DNA from: Nemertoderma westbladi
Lineage: Eukaryota > Xenacoelomorpha > Nemertodermatida > Nemertodermatidae
DNA length: 42,257 nucleotides
NCBI GenBank assembly: GCA_032718475.1
Contig: JAUCBJ010005529.1
Coordinates: 1-42,257 of the forward strand
Direction of reading: 5' to 3'
The translations under genes and the position numbers were made by a program. This document shows, piece by piece, positions 30,889 to 42,257 of this stretch (position 1 is the first letter of the stretch; each line of letters begins with the position of its first letter). The notes beneath the pieces were generated by a model. That model worked only from the letters and a program-made list of their open reading frames with translations, did not search any database and was not told the origin of the DNA.

Positions 30889-33800
30889 CAACTGTATCTG
30901 CAACTAGTGTGCCATACTGTCAGGCTGGTGGAGTGTTATACAACGGCTACTGCTATCAACACATTCAAGAGAAAGCTTCTTGGTCTGCTGCTGAAGAAAC
31001 CTGCACGAGTAACTACCCCAATGCTGATGGTAAACTTGCTGTGTTTACATCCTCAGAAGCTCTAGATTATGTTAGTTCAAATGCCTTGAAATTGTCCGGG
31101 CAGCAAAATGAAGGAGTCTGGGTCGGATACAACGATAAGGAAGAAGAAAATATCTGGGTTGATATTAACGGCGCCATTATTGAAGTTTCAGAAAACAGTT
31201 ATTTTTGCAATGGAAAACCAGATGATAAGTCATTTTTAGGAAATGGAGCGGACTGTGCCATGATTGACAATGAATCGAATTGCTTAACGGATACAGATTG
31301 CGAGGTAACACGGCGTTTTATGTGCATGTACACACCACAGAGTTGCATGGATCAAGAATATATATACTTTGATAAAGCAGTAACATATTCGAATGCTGTT
31401 GAAGATTGCGACAAGAGAGGGATGAAGCTGCCGTTCCCGTACCCAATGGATCTTTCTGATGTAAAACAATTTATTGCGGATGCAACCAGTGTAGGAGAGT
31501 TTCTAGGAAAGATCTGGGTTAGTGGGGAACTAAATAATCTTGGTGTTGTAGTTACTGATCAGGGGGGAGTAATTGATGATACCAATCCAAATTATTGTGA
31601 TGGAGAACCAGACGATGAGTACAAAAGTGCGGAGGACAGTGTCACCATAAAAGGTGCGAAATGTCGCATATTAGATGGTGATTGCGTGAGCGACTATGAT
31701 TGCAATAAGAAGTTTGCATACGTTTGCATGGCACCAAAATGCTCCAGTGAGGAGCATGTCCAATCACTAGAATGCCCTGGGCGTAAGGGAACTCATAGAC
31801 ATATATGTGTCTCAGATAATGCAGGTGCTACCTATGCCCCAAGCATTTCTTGTGATGAAGGCACTTCAGTTGCAATATTGAGTGCATATCTGAAACCTGG
31901 TGGGTTTTATAATGCTGATCTAAAAGATGCAAATGGTCCGGACAGTTGCGCAGATCAATTAACAGAAGCCAATTATTTTGGATGTTCATCTATTGATCTC
32001 ACCAGCTACTTTATTAAGGAATGCGATGGGGTTGGTGTAAATGAAGTTTGTGCACCATCCAGTTTCAAAGAAGATATTTTGGATAGTAATTTCATTCAGT
32101 GTACAAGTCCCTCTTATATGTTAGATATTTATTACATGTGTTATGCTGAGAAATACCATGAAGATCTTTGCAACAATTTTCCAAAAAAACGAGACAAGTT
32201 ACAGTGTTCCTCTTCAGAAACACCAGTAATATTACAAGCAACTTATGGTCGGAGTTCTGATGATGCTGGTCCATCGCGTTGCAATTACATATCTATCGAA
32301 GAAGATGACACTTGCTATGATGTTGGAACGGCAATAACATTACAAAATCTCTGTCTCACATCCGGAAGTTGTACTGTTACTAATGACAAATCCATCCTAT
32401 CCAGTGGAAAATGTAATTTTGGTAATCAAAACTTGCTCAGTATCGACTATGCCTGCATGGAAAAATCTGAGATATGTCCAGTCAATGAGAATGCAATAGA
32501 CTGCACAAGATGCAGAAGGCCTGACCGCAATAATAATGGTGTTTGCTCTGTAGCTGGAGATCCACACTATAGTACATTTGATGGAAAGAGATATGATTTT
32601 ATGGGGATTTGCACGTACACATTAGTGAGAGCTAAATCTGGTATAATATTCGAAGTCGTTGCTAAGCACCAGAGAAGGGCTGCAATAGCATCATCATCGG
32701 TTCTTGAACAACTTATAATTACCATTGGAGGTAATCAAATCCATTTGAAACAGAAAAATATTGTGCTTTTAAATGGCATTAAACGTTCAGTACCATTTAG
32801 TGTCGATGACAATACCTGCGTGATGCGGTGTGGAAGAACTATAGTTATAAGAACACAATATGTTTCAGAGAAAATGATAGAAATTGGTTTTGATGGGAAT
32901 ACAAAAGCCTATATAGAAGTTGATAGTGAGTTGAAAGACGGAATACAAGGATTCTGTGGTAATTTCAATGAAAATGAAGATGATGATAATGTAGGTGGAG
33001 ATGAATTTACATACAATGATGTGAATGAATATGGAAAAAGCTGGATAACTGAAGGATATACTACTGAAGAAGCAAATACTTGTAGTGAAGTAGGTGAAAT
33101 ACCAACATGTCTAGATGATGATCCCAATATACAAATTTGCAAAACAGTAAAAGACTTACCAGAATTTGATGCTTGTAAGGCCCTTGGATTCTTCGATTCC
33201 ATGATAGCTGAATGTGTAATGGATGCTTGTGTTTATGATGGGAACATTAAAGTAATCTGTAGTGCAATCGATGCTATTGCTGCAGAATGCAGGTCTAATG
33301 GGAAAGTCATAGAAGATTATTACAAAAATGACTTAGAAAAGTGTAAACCAGACTGTGGTGAAAATGGTGAATATGTATTAAATCTTGAACCTTGTGTTTT
33401 TACATGCAATGAGGTCCTTGGTCTTCCTGCAAATAAAGAAATACCAACATGTGATGCTGGTGATAATGAAGAAAAACTAGATGGCTGTCAGTGTAATGAA
33501 GGATTTTTTCTCAATGGTGATGGAAAATGTGTTTCTAGAGAAGAATGCGGCTGTCACGACTCAAACAACCAGTTGAGGAATTTTAATGAGAAATGGACAG
33601 AAAGTTTTTGTAATTTTAAATGTAATTGTGGAACGGATGGTGAAGTTGAATGTTCAGCAATGCAATGTAGTTCTAATGCAGAATGCAAAATGCAGAAAGG
33701 GAAACGTGATTGCATTTGCAATGAAGAATACCAGGGCAATGGAGAAATATGTGTACAAAGTAATATTTGCATTGTTCAATGTAGTGATAATTCAGGGACT

Positions 33801-36800
33801 GAATGCCTTCCTGATGAGTATTGTGATCCAAAGGCTATGATTACAACAGCAGGTTTCCCAAATGTTGTCAGTACTGTAATGGGCCAGTATAGGTTAAATT
33901 GGAAAACGAAAACACCAGAGGGTCAAGCGGGCCTTACAATTGAAGTAAATTCACTTATGCTGCAGTGTTTTAATCTGATAGTGCGTACCTATGAAGCTGA
34001 AGAAGAATCTTCTGTAAACATTCCAGAGAAAATCATACAAGAAATTGGAACTACATATGTGAATGGGGATATAGTTGAGTTTGTACTTCAAAATATTGAT
34101 GGATGTGAGAATTTTCCAGAATATGCGTTTCAACTTTACTACAGAACAAGAGTAAATGATGCATGTAATTCACTCCATGGTTGTCCAACCAATAGCAAAT
34201 GTGTTGCAGAGGTGTTCGATAATAAGTACAATTGCGTATGTGATAAAGGATGGTCTGGTGCGAATTGTGATGTTCAATTATGTGGAGGGTGTCAGAATAA
34301 ACAGGAAGATTTGGCCGAATGTCAAATGTCTGGTGATCCTCACTATATCCAATTCGATGGAGGAAAGGTTGATGTAATGGGTGATTGTTATTACACATTG
34401 TCAAAATCATGTGATGACAGTCTAGAAACTAGTTTCTTAATAGAAGGATTGCATTCTATACTTCCACAAGAAGGTGATGAAATTAATGTTTCGTATCTTA
34501 AAGAAATGGCTGTTACCATAAAAAATCTCAATATAAAACTTGGGGAGCGTGGAGCAAATGTAAATGTTATCAATAGGGCAGATGATAAACTTAGTTTAGG
34601 AGATGTAATGCTTCCAAGCTTTCCTGCTGATGATATTTGTATTCTACAATGTGGGTCATCGGTACAGGTGAGAACATCCTGGGGTTTAACAGTTGATTAT
34701 GATGGGAAACACCGAGGTAGAATATTCGTTCCAAAAGATCAATTTGGTGGTAAAGTATGTGGTTTATGTGGAAATATGGATGATGTTGACAATGACCAGG
34801 TTGACAGAAATAATGCTGCCATTGCAGAAGGAAATTTATTTGGTGCTGCCTGGGAAAGTGAAACAAATGTAGTTGATGGATGTAGTAGTGGAGAAATTTT
34901 ACTAGATACTTGCACAGATGAGGAAATTAAAAAAGCTTCAGAAAATACATGTGATACTATTGATGACAAGTGTGGTAATTCTGAAGTTGACAAATCGCAT
35001 TGCAAGTATGATATTTGCGCTTATGGTAATAAAAATGATATCATAAAATGTAATGCATTGGAAGTAATTGCTGAAAATTGTAAAGCAACGGATTGGAGAT
35101 CCGAAGAACTTTGTCCAATGGAGTGCCCTGAAAATAGTGAATATTCACAGTGTGTCAGTGAATGTGAGCCATCATGTTACTTTAGAGATCCAGTTTGTTT
35201 GACTGATAATGACCCACCAAGATGTTTTGAAGGGTGTAAATGCAATGACGGTTTCGTTCTGGAAGGAAACTTATGCATTGATCCAAATGAGTGTGGTTGT
35301 GTAGATATATTGGGAGCTTATCGTATGCAGGGTTCCAGTTATTTATTGCAAGAATGCAGTGAGATATGCGCGTGTGATAACGCATCCTATCAAAATTGTG
35401 AACCTTATAATCTTTGCAATAACAAGGTAACATCTCAATGTGTTTTGAAACAAGGTGCACGTACATGTGAATGCAAAGATGGGTATTGGTTGAATGAAGG
35501 TAATGACGAATGTGTGCAAGATGTTTGCACATTAAATACAAACATTTGTAATAATGGACATTGTGTGGTCAGCAAACTAAGTATAACATATAAGTGCACT
35601 TGTAATCCTGGATTTACTGGGCGTCATTGTGACATACTAATGTCTTCTTCCTGCTTTGACCCTCCATTTCCGAATAGTTGCTATGCATTTTCAAGTGGCA
35701 ATATTTTAAGTGTAAATGGAGAACCCGTAGCGAAATTACAATGTGAATATTACCTGCTCAACAATGAAAATGTTGCAGATATTGAATCAAAGGATATTAT
35801 AAAGGTTTCTTATAAACTTGATCCTGATTCATCTAATTTAGTCAGTATCGTGGCCAATGTAGGAGGAGCCAATACTGAATATGAGATCACACATGAAGGA
35901 GTTGTTTTATTGAATTCAATAATTATAGACCTGTCTACATACCAACCAGATGTCAGTGCTTGGCTTTGTGATGGTAAAATTTCTCTTACCATTAAAGATG
36001 CTGTTCAGATTACATATTATGGCAGTGGGTCATATTATTTATTTAAGATTATAGTTAGTGATTCATTCAAGGCAGCTACACTTCAGACTGGATTATGTAA
36101 TCTGGTCGATCAAGATCGGACTGGAGCACTTGTTGATGTTTCTTGCACTGAACTAGAAGATGGCATCGAGTGTAGTGAAGAATCAGAAAGATGTACAGAT
36201 TATTTTACTAATCCTGATACATACAAATTTGCAGAATGCCAACAAGAAAAATATCTAAGTGGCCTACAAACCCTTTGTGCATTTGACATCTGTAATGACA
36301 GAATTCCTGATGATACTCCAACTGCGATAAAGTGTGATCTTATTGATGTCGCATTTCAGATGTGTGAAATTTCTGATTTTGATGACCTCATCGATGTCAG
36401 TACAGGACCATGTACAGAGGCAAAGGCCTCTGAAGCATGTCACCTACTAGATGAAATTAATATCAAATCATGCCATACAAGTTGTCAACAAATGCAAAAC
36501 ACTTGTTATTATAATGTACTAACATTTGGAGAAGATGAATGTGGTACACCATGTACAGTTACAGAAAACCTATGCGATTGCAAAGATGGTCTCTATTGGT
36601 CTAATAGTAATTGTGTGCCTGAACCTGAGTGCGGCTGTACAGATGAAGACAATGTTTACCATGAAAAAGGAGATGTATGGTTTACCACAGATTGTAAAAA
36701 GCAAGCAAGGTGTGAACTGAATGGTAAAATTGAATATATGATGGAAGATGATGAAGCAGTGTGTGACAATGGTGATTCAATATTTGAAGAGAAAAGGGCT

Positions 36801-39800
36801 ACCTGTAAAATAATTGAAAACAAATGGGGTTGCGAATGCATTGAAAATTATGTTGGTGATGGATTAACATGTGAACTGCAGGCCTGCTACGATAACCCAT
36901 GTGGAGAAGACACAGGTGTATGCAATATTGATACTGAGAGTAATACATACACCTGTAGCTGTAAGTCAGGACAAGCTGGTAAAAATTGCAATCAACAGTA
37001 CTGTGGCGGTTGCTTTACTCCAAAAGATAACGCCAACACATGTTACATTTGGGGTGATCCTCACTTCCAAACATTTGATGAAGTGGGCTATGATTTCATG
37101 GGCTTATGTAGTTATGAATACATATCACCCCGTGATGTTGATTTGCCATCACATATAATTAGAGTAGTTGGAAATCATATAGCAGGAGAAGATAATGATA
37201 AAGTAAGCTCTCTTAATGATGTCCTTATTAGCATTACCATTAAAAATAGTGAAAATGATGAAATAAATAACAAAGAATTGGAAATTAAACTTGGCCAAGA
37301 TAAGAAGGTGTACCTTAATGAAGAGGAGGTGACACTTCCTGCTTTTCCTATTTCGGGAATTTGTTTATTACAATGTGGTACAGAAGTGGCAGTCAGAACA
37401 AATTTTGGATTCCAAGTAGGATTTAATGGTAAAGACACAGCAAAAATATCTGTCGACACTAACCTTGATACAGGAGATTCAGCTAATCATTTCAGTTATT
37501 GGGGGGAAAATATAAGTGGGATGTGTGGATCTCCCGATGGTAATGGAGACAATGACATGTTCAAAAAAGGTGGTAGTGAACTAGTAGAAGCAGAAGAATA
37601 TGGAAACAGTTATTTGTCTGCTGATGAAGATTATAGTGAATGTGTTGCAGGAACGCCGCCAGATTGCTCTGGTGATGATGATGCTAAGATATGTGAAGAA
37701 GTGATAGTAGATAGTGTCCACTTTAATGATTGTGGCTTACAGATTAACCTTGGGTCTTATGTCCGAAGTTGTCAAATAGATGTATGCAGTCTAAATCTCG
37801 ATCAAATATGTGACACATTACTTCTCCTTGAGTTGGAATGTATAAAAGAGGGCACTCCACCCGGAAATTGGAGAAATATGGAGGAGCTACAATCAATTGC
37901 TGGAGATGATGGAGTTTGTCCATGGAATTGTGGTGATGGAATGGAATTCTCAGTCTGTGTTCCTAAGGTACAAAAATCATGTTTCAGTGGAGAAATACCG
38001 ATACCTAGCACTGATGAAGGCGATTGCATTCCAGGATGTAAATGTTCAGTTGGTCTTGTTCAGTCTGGTTTGAATTGCATAGACCCTATAGAATGTGGTT
38101 GTACGGATGAAAATGGTTTTTACCATGAACTTGAGACTTCTTGGGTCAATTTGGACTGCAGTGTAGCTTATTTTTGTCTTTCCAAGAATAAGATTCAATT
38201 GCATAATTTAAAATGTGATGACAATGCACAGTGCGAAATTCTAAATGGAAAAAGAGGATGTTATTGCATTCATCCATTTAAAGGAAATGGTGAAACATGC
38301 ATAATAACATCTGAGACATGTATAGAATGCCTTGACAAGAGTACGGAATTAGACTATAAATTCTGCACAGCAGGAAGTGCATTAAGGCAGGAAACATTTG
38401 ATGGTAAGTTATATGATTTCCAAGGTACTTGCACTTATACAATGGTAGAATCTAAGGAAAGTGACCCATATCACCCCTACAGTGTTAAAGCAACTTTTGC
38501 AAACAGGGGTAACAATTTAAAAGTTTCTTTCATTGACTATGTCGATATAAGTGTATACGGTGTGGATGTGCGAATTGGCAAAGCAGGGACAGCATTTGTT
38601 AATGGAGAGATTGTGGTTCTCCCTTATTATAAGGATATTGCAGAGCTGAGTAAAGGTCTGTGCATTCGGGTCTGTGGTAATCAAATCACATTTACAGCAG
38701 GAATGGGACTGATTGTGAATTTTGAACATACAACACGCATCTCATTTGGATTGCCAAGGAACCATGGTAAAAATACCATTCGAGGCTTCTGTGGAAATTT
38801 TAATAGTATTTCAGCAGATGATATCACAGACCCAGATGGTAGTGAGACATCTAGTGATGTTATTTATGGTAACAGTTGGCAAATAGGTGAATGCATCTAT
38901 GATCAAGATTCATCTTATAATGCTGAATGTACTCCATCAACAGAGGACAGACTTGCTTTAAAATGTAATATATTAACCTCTGAAGCATTTTCAGAATGCG
39001 TGCAAACAGATGTTCTTGAAGTTGCTTGCAAAAATATTGGGTGCATATTTGAAAGAGATTGTGATGAAGTTTCAGATATTCTTGCATGTAATGCAATTTT
39101 TGATGTTGAGCATAACTGCAAGCGAGCCGGCAAAAGTGTTGGGGATTGGAATTCAGAAAATATTTGTCCACAAATCTGCCCAGCTAATATGGAATACAGG
39201 GAATGCGGACCTGTATGTGAGCCCACTTGTCAATATAAAACTCCTGAATGCCGGGATGGGTGTGTTTCTGGTTGTTTCTGTGCGGAGGGTTACATTAGGG
39301 ATGGGTTATTGTGTAAGGAATTGGAAGAATGTGGTTGCGTTGATGACGATGAGGTTTACCATCCCAAGAATAAGAAATGGCTCTCTGATGATTGTAATAA
39401 AGTCTGTTCTTGTGAAGTTAATGAAAATAATAACAAACAATTTCAATGTAAACCAACTCCATATCCGTGTGATAATGAAAATGGAGTTTGTAAAGAAAAC
39501 TATGGCATCCGTGGTTGCTATTGCAATGAAGGGTACACTTTGACTATAAACAATAAATGCATTCAGACTGACGAATGTAGCTCTTGTATTCGCAATGAAG
39601 ATAATGATGAGACATGTGAAAAATGTGAAAGCGAAAATGGAGAAATAGTTTCACCTATGATACCTATGATGAGTTCATTACAGTCAAACCAATACTGGCA
39701 TATTTATATTGATGATTCAGCAGCAATTGCTTTGAATGTATTATACTTGAAGACTAAACACGGAACCGTCAACATTGAATGTAATTATGACTATGAGAAT

Positions 39801-40853
39801 GGACATTTCTCTAAAAGCAGAGCACTGACTGATGATGATACGATGACAAGCATAATCATTGTGGGATCTCATCTAAAAGTTTCCCTCAATGCAGAAGAAT
39901 GTATTCCAGATGTATTTTCGTTGGCTCTCTTCCGTTTTACATACTCCAAACACGATGAAACAGCCTGTTCATCAGATCCTTGTAAAAATGGAGGCGTTTG
40001 TGAGACGGACTGCCTCAACGAATATAAATGCACCTGTGGTGAAGGATGGCTAGGAGATACCTGCGAAATACCTGATGGTGCTAAACTCATCTGCAAATCT
40101 GAGACTATGTTTGTGTCTATTTCTCCAGATCTTGCCCACAAAGATATCAGTACTGACTTGATATATTTCTCAGAAAGGTATACCCTACATCTCAGAGATA
40201 AAAGCTGTGAATTAAAATATGATGAACAAGAACTAGCATACACTATAGAAGTTAACCTAAACCATTGTAACTCTGGAAAGGAAGTTAATGAGGAAGAAAG
40301 TGTCATTCTTTACACCAATGAAGTATATCGTGAGACAAGAGATTCTTTTGAAAATGAACAGGATCGCATTAAAAGAAATGTTGTTAGTGATGGGAGGACT
40401 GAAGAAAAGGAGGAAATGCCATGGGAATCAAGCGCTGAACAGAAAGATATAACACGAGCATCTGGCTTCCATATAGGTTTAATGTGTACATATGATGCTC
40501 TTGGAAGTGTTATGGCTTCTTTCAACACAGTTGGTGAACTTGATTTATCGAAAAATGAAGAAGGTTCATTTTCATTTGACATGGCAATTGCCACTTCAGA
40601 AAATTATGAGTCTTACTTCACGGTGGATTCATACCCTATTGAAGTGGCTTTGGGTTCTGATATGTTCTTTGAAGTTCTCATTGTCTCAGAAGATGCCACA
40701 CTAGAAATCTATACCAAAAGTTGCTGGGCAACACCAACTGATGATCCTCATGATACATATTTCTATAGGATTCTGCAAGATGGTTGTGCAAAAGACAGCA
40801 CATATAAAGATCTCGGTCATAGTGATGGTGGGCATAAAACCGTTTTAAGATGA
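30889..40853 (+). CDS. giant lectin-VWD-C8-TIL-EGF-ZP protein, exon 2
   Basis: One open frame of 3,320 codons, starting after ttttttgtag at 30889. The ATG at 30873 lies in the intron/acceptor and gives no good signal peptide, so it is not used. Domain order (approximate bases): C-type-lectin-like 1 (30910-31335) and 2 (31340-31735), both ending in CNGKPDD/CDGEPDD and Phe-x-C-Met signatures; SUEL/rhamnose-binding-lectin-like 1 (31740-32150) and 2 (32200-32475, ATYGRSS and CTVTNDKSIL); VWD1 (32540-33020)-C8-TIL-EGF/VWC (to 33770); CUB-like (33775-34145); EGF; VWD2 (34315-34860)-C8-TIL-EGF; degenerate VWD3 (35645-36170)-C8-TIL-EGF; VWD4 (37025-37640)-C8-TIL-EGF; VWD5 (38350-38890)-C8-TIL-EGF; CUB-like (39600-39955); EGF (39961-40075); ZP from 40090. 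Relatives in plan are tectorins, zonadhesin/FCGBP, mucin-type gel formers and adhesive footprint proteins. Expected to be extracellular and polymer-forming. The frame ends at TGA 40851 inside the ZP domain. Confidence 0.88.
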
Positions 40854-41350
40854 AAACATTCCAATTTCTTGATACTTCTGGTGATAGCGTAGTTTGGTTC
40901 CATTGCGATGTTTTAGTTTGTGATTCTGTGGACAACGACAATTTGTGCCAAAAAGGCTGCCTTGAGAATAATGATATCAACATAGTTGCAGGAGGACATG
41001 GTACGAAAGAATTAAGTGATAAAGGTGATGTTAATAATGTTAGTGTTGGTGAACAAATGAATAAAGTTGATGATATTAATTCTCAACCTGTTGACAAGCG
41101 AAGAAAGATGCGATCCATAATGCAATACAAAGGTCAAGTTACTGCTCCGGGCCCAGTATACATAAACACAGATGACAGGATGAGTAATACCATGTCCGGA
41201 TGGTACAAGATTGTAATTATGGGTGTGAGTTCTGTTGTTGCTGTCTTAGCTATTGTTTTAGCAGCTTTTGTTGTGATCTACATTTATCGCAGATGTTTCG
41301 TCACCCAATATATGAGACTCCCATTTGATGATTCAAGAAAATTTGATTGA
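40850..41350 (+). CDS. continuation: ZP end, furin site, transmembrane anchor
   Basis: This 166-codon frame continues the ZP domain with no gap in homology: FKMKTFQFLD, then VVWFHCDVLVCDS with the last ZP cysteines, then CQKGC. A basic cleavage-site-like stretch (DKRRKMRS) follows, as ZP proteins have before their anchor. A transmembrane helix (IVIMGVSSVVAVLAIVLAAF, extending to VVIYIY) lies about 41215-41285. A short cytoplasmic tail RRCFVTQYMRLPFDDSRKFD ends at TGA 41348. It overlaps the previous frame by 4 bases and lies one register behind it. It is best read as the same protein after loss of one A in the run at 40836-40839, not a separate gene. AATAAA follows at 41380. Confidence 0.82.
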   Translation: MKTFQFLDTSGDSVVWFHCDVLVCDSVDNDNLCQKGCLENNDINIVAGGHGTKELSDKGDVNNVSVGEQMNKVDDINSQPVDKRRKMRSIMQYKGQVTAPGPVYINTDDRMSNTMSGWYKIVIMGVSSVVAVLAIVLAAFVVIYIYRRCFVTQYMRLPFDDSRKFD

Positions 41351-41379
41351 AAATTTTAATATTGACGATTATTTATCTA

Positions 41380-41385
41380 AATAAA
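41380..41385 (+). terminator. polyadenylation signal AATAAA
   Basis: Consensus hexamer 30 bases after the stop codon of the ZP protein. It would give a very short 3' UTR. Confidence 0.5.
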
Positions 41386-42257
41386 TTTGTTAAATATTTG
41401 ATAAATTTTTAAAACTAAAACATATTATAATCTGTACAGTACTTTATTATTTAATTATATCACCTGTTTTGCTGTTTATTTCTATTTCCAGCGGTACCCT
41501 TGCTTTCTCCAACAATGCGTGTTTGCATGTGTAATTCGACGGACAGCGGTAACCATTTCAACTTTTAATACAACTATTTTTATATTTCCTCTACTTGTGA
41601 GGTTGTGGGGCATATTGAAACTGGGACATTGTAATAAATTACCAACATTTTGTGCTATTTTGAATAATAAATAATACAAACTTATTTTTCATACGATGTA
41701 GATCCGAATATTATATATTAGCTTGTATTAGCCTCCTTTTACTTTATCACGGGAGCTCTGCTTGTATTCCTGCAGCTATTATTAGTTTGTTTGTTTGTGG
41801 CTGGCTGGGTTGAATGTTTGAACGCTAATAAGTCGGTCAATTATGGATGAAATGGAACCAAACTTGGTACACATGTAGTCTATCAAAAGTTCAAAAATTC
41901 TTCATACAGACAGACTTTTATAGTTCCTCTGTCTACCGCTAGGGGGCGAATTGACAGAAACGTAAAAGGAGTTGTGTTTATTGTAGAACCAATCATGAGA
42001 TTCTTCTGAAGTTTGGTAGTAGTAACCTAAGAGACTTGCTTAATTAATAATTATACACACAGACAGACTTTTCAGAGGGTTCCTCTGTCTGTCGCTAGGG
42101 AGCGAATTGTCAGAACTGCAGTTCATCGTGCACGGTTTAATGTATTATTCACTGTGGCCTTTCTTGTGTGCTGCTACTAGTAGCCGCATACAGTACTAGC
42201 ACTGTATTATGGCATTGTCTGTATATAGTAAAGCCAGTGAATTACTGTACGTTAAGT
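41386..42257. other. 3' flank, with a diverged ~150-bp duplication
   Basis: Two diverged copies of a roughly 150-bp unit occur at about 41850-42000 and 42003-42120. They are anchored by cagacagactttt at 41907 and 42060, and each is followed by ttcctctgtct and cgctaggg(g/a)gcgaatt. No gene seen. Confidence 0.5.

Noticed and set aside
40817-40850. A micro-intron bridging the two ZP frames
   Set aside because: GT...AG pairs here are only 26-34 bases apart, too short for an animal spliceosomal intron.
40830-40853. Programmed -1 frameshifting in the ZP domain
   Set aside because: No X-XXY-YYZ heptamer is in the right register; slipping from AAA would pair with TAA. A lost base in the A-run is simpler.

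Overview
This is nuclear DNA of an animal: genes are split by GT-AG introns, the intergenic DNA is AT-rich and full of transposons and minisatellites, and the proteins are metazoan extracellular types (trefoil, C-type lectin, SUEL lectin, VWD/C8/TIL, EGF, ZP). A frequent TAGGCCTA palindrome and the lectin/VWD/ZP mix suggest a marine invertebrate, perhaps a deuterostome such as an echinoderm, hemichordate or lancelet. That placement is inference. All supported host genes read on the + strand.

Layout. 1-737: end of an unrecognised ORF, open at the left edge. 2.2-7.75 kb: repeat-rich, with a hAT-like MITE, a 21-bp minisatellite, a foldback element built of G/C palindromes around a 68-bp tandem array, and a TTAA-flanked piggyBac-like element. 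Among these lie an orphan signal-peptide exon (4929-4986) and a divergent ubiquitin unit (5725-5955). 8.45-15.66 kb: a 26-bp minisatellite split by a full-length, mutated CR1/L2-like LINE. 17.0-17.9 kb: a 5'-truncated RTE-like retrotransposon copy between perfect 50-bp target duplications.

18.5-23.0 kb: a complete three-exon gene for a membrane-anchored GH31 alpha-glucosidase (type II anchor, trefoil, catalytic domain; 983 residues). Its intron 1 holds a 442-bp inverted-repeat element around a degenerate tRNA-like sequence, and its intron 2 holds a second inverted-repeat element related to the 68-bp array at 4.3 kb.

26.0-41.35 kb: a very large secreted/membrane protein gene. A signal-peptide exon is followed by a 4.7-kb intron carrying an intact 3.9-kb DNA transposon, then by one uninterrupted exon of about 10 kb. 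That exon encodes two C-type-lectin-like domains, two SUEL-lectin domains, five VWD-C8-TIL assemblies, EGF and CUB-like modules, a ZP domain and a transmembrane segment. One base appears to be missing in an A-run at 40836-40839, which puts the end of the ZP domain and the membrane anchor in another frame.

How the genes might work together: both well-supported host genes make cell-surface or extracellular proteins (a brush-border type glucosidase and a gel/coat-forming or adhesive ZP protein), consistent with an epithelial, gut or egg-coat setting. The sequence gives no direct evidence that they are co-regulated.
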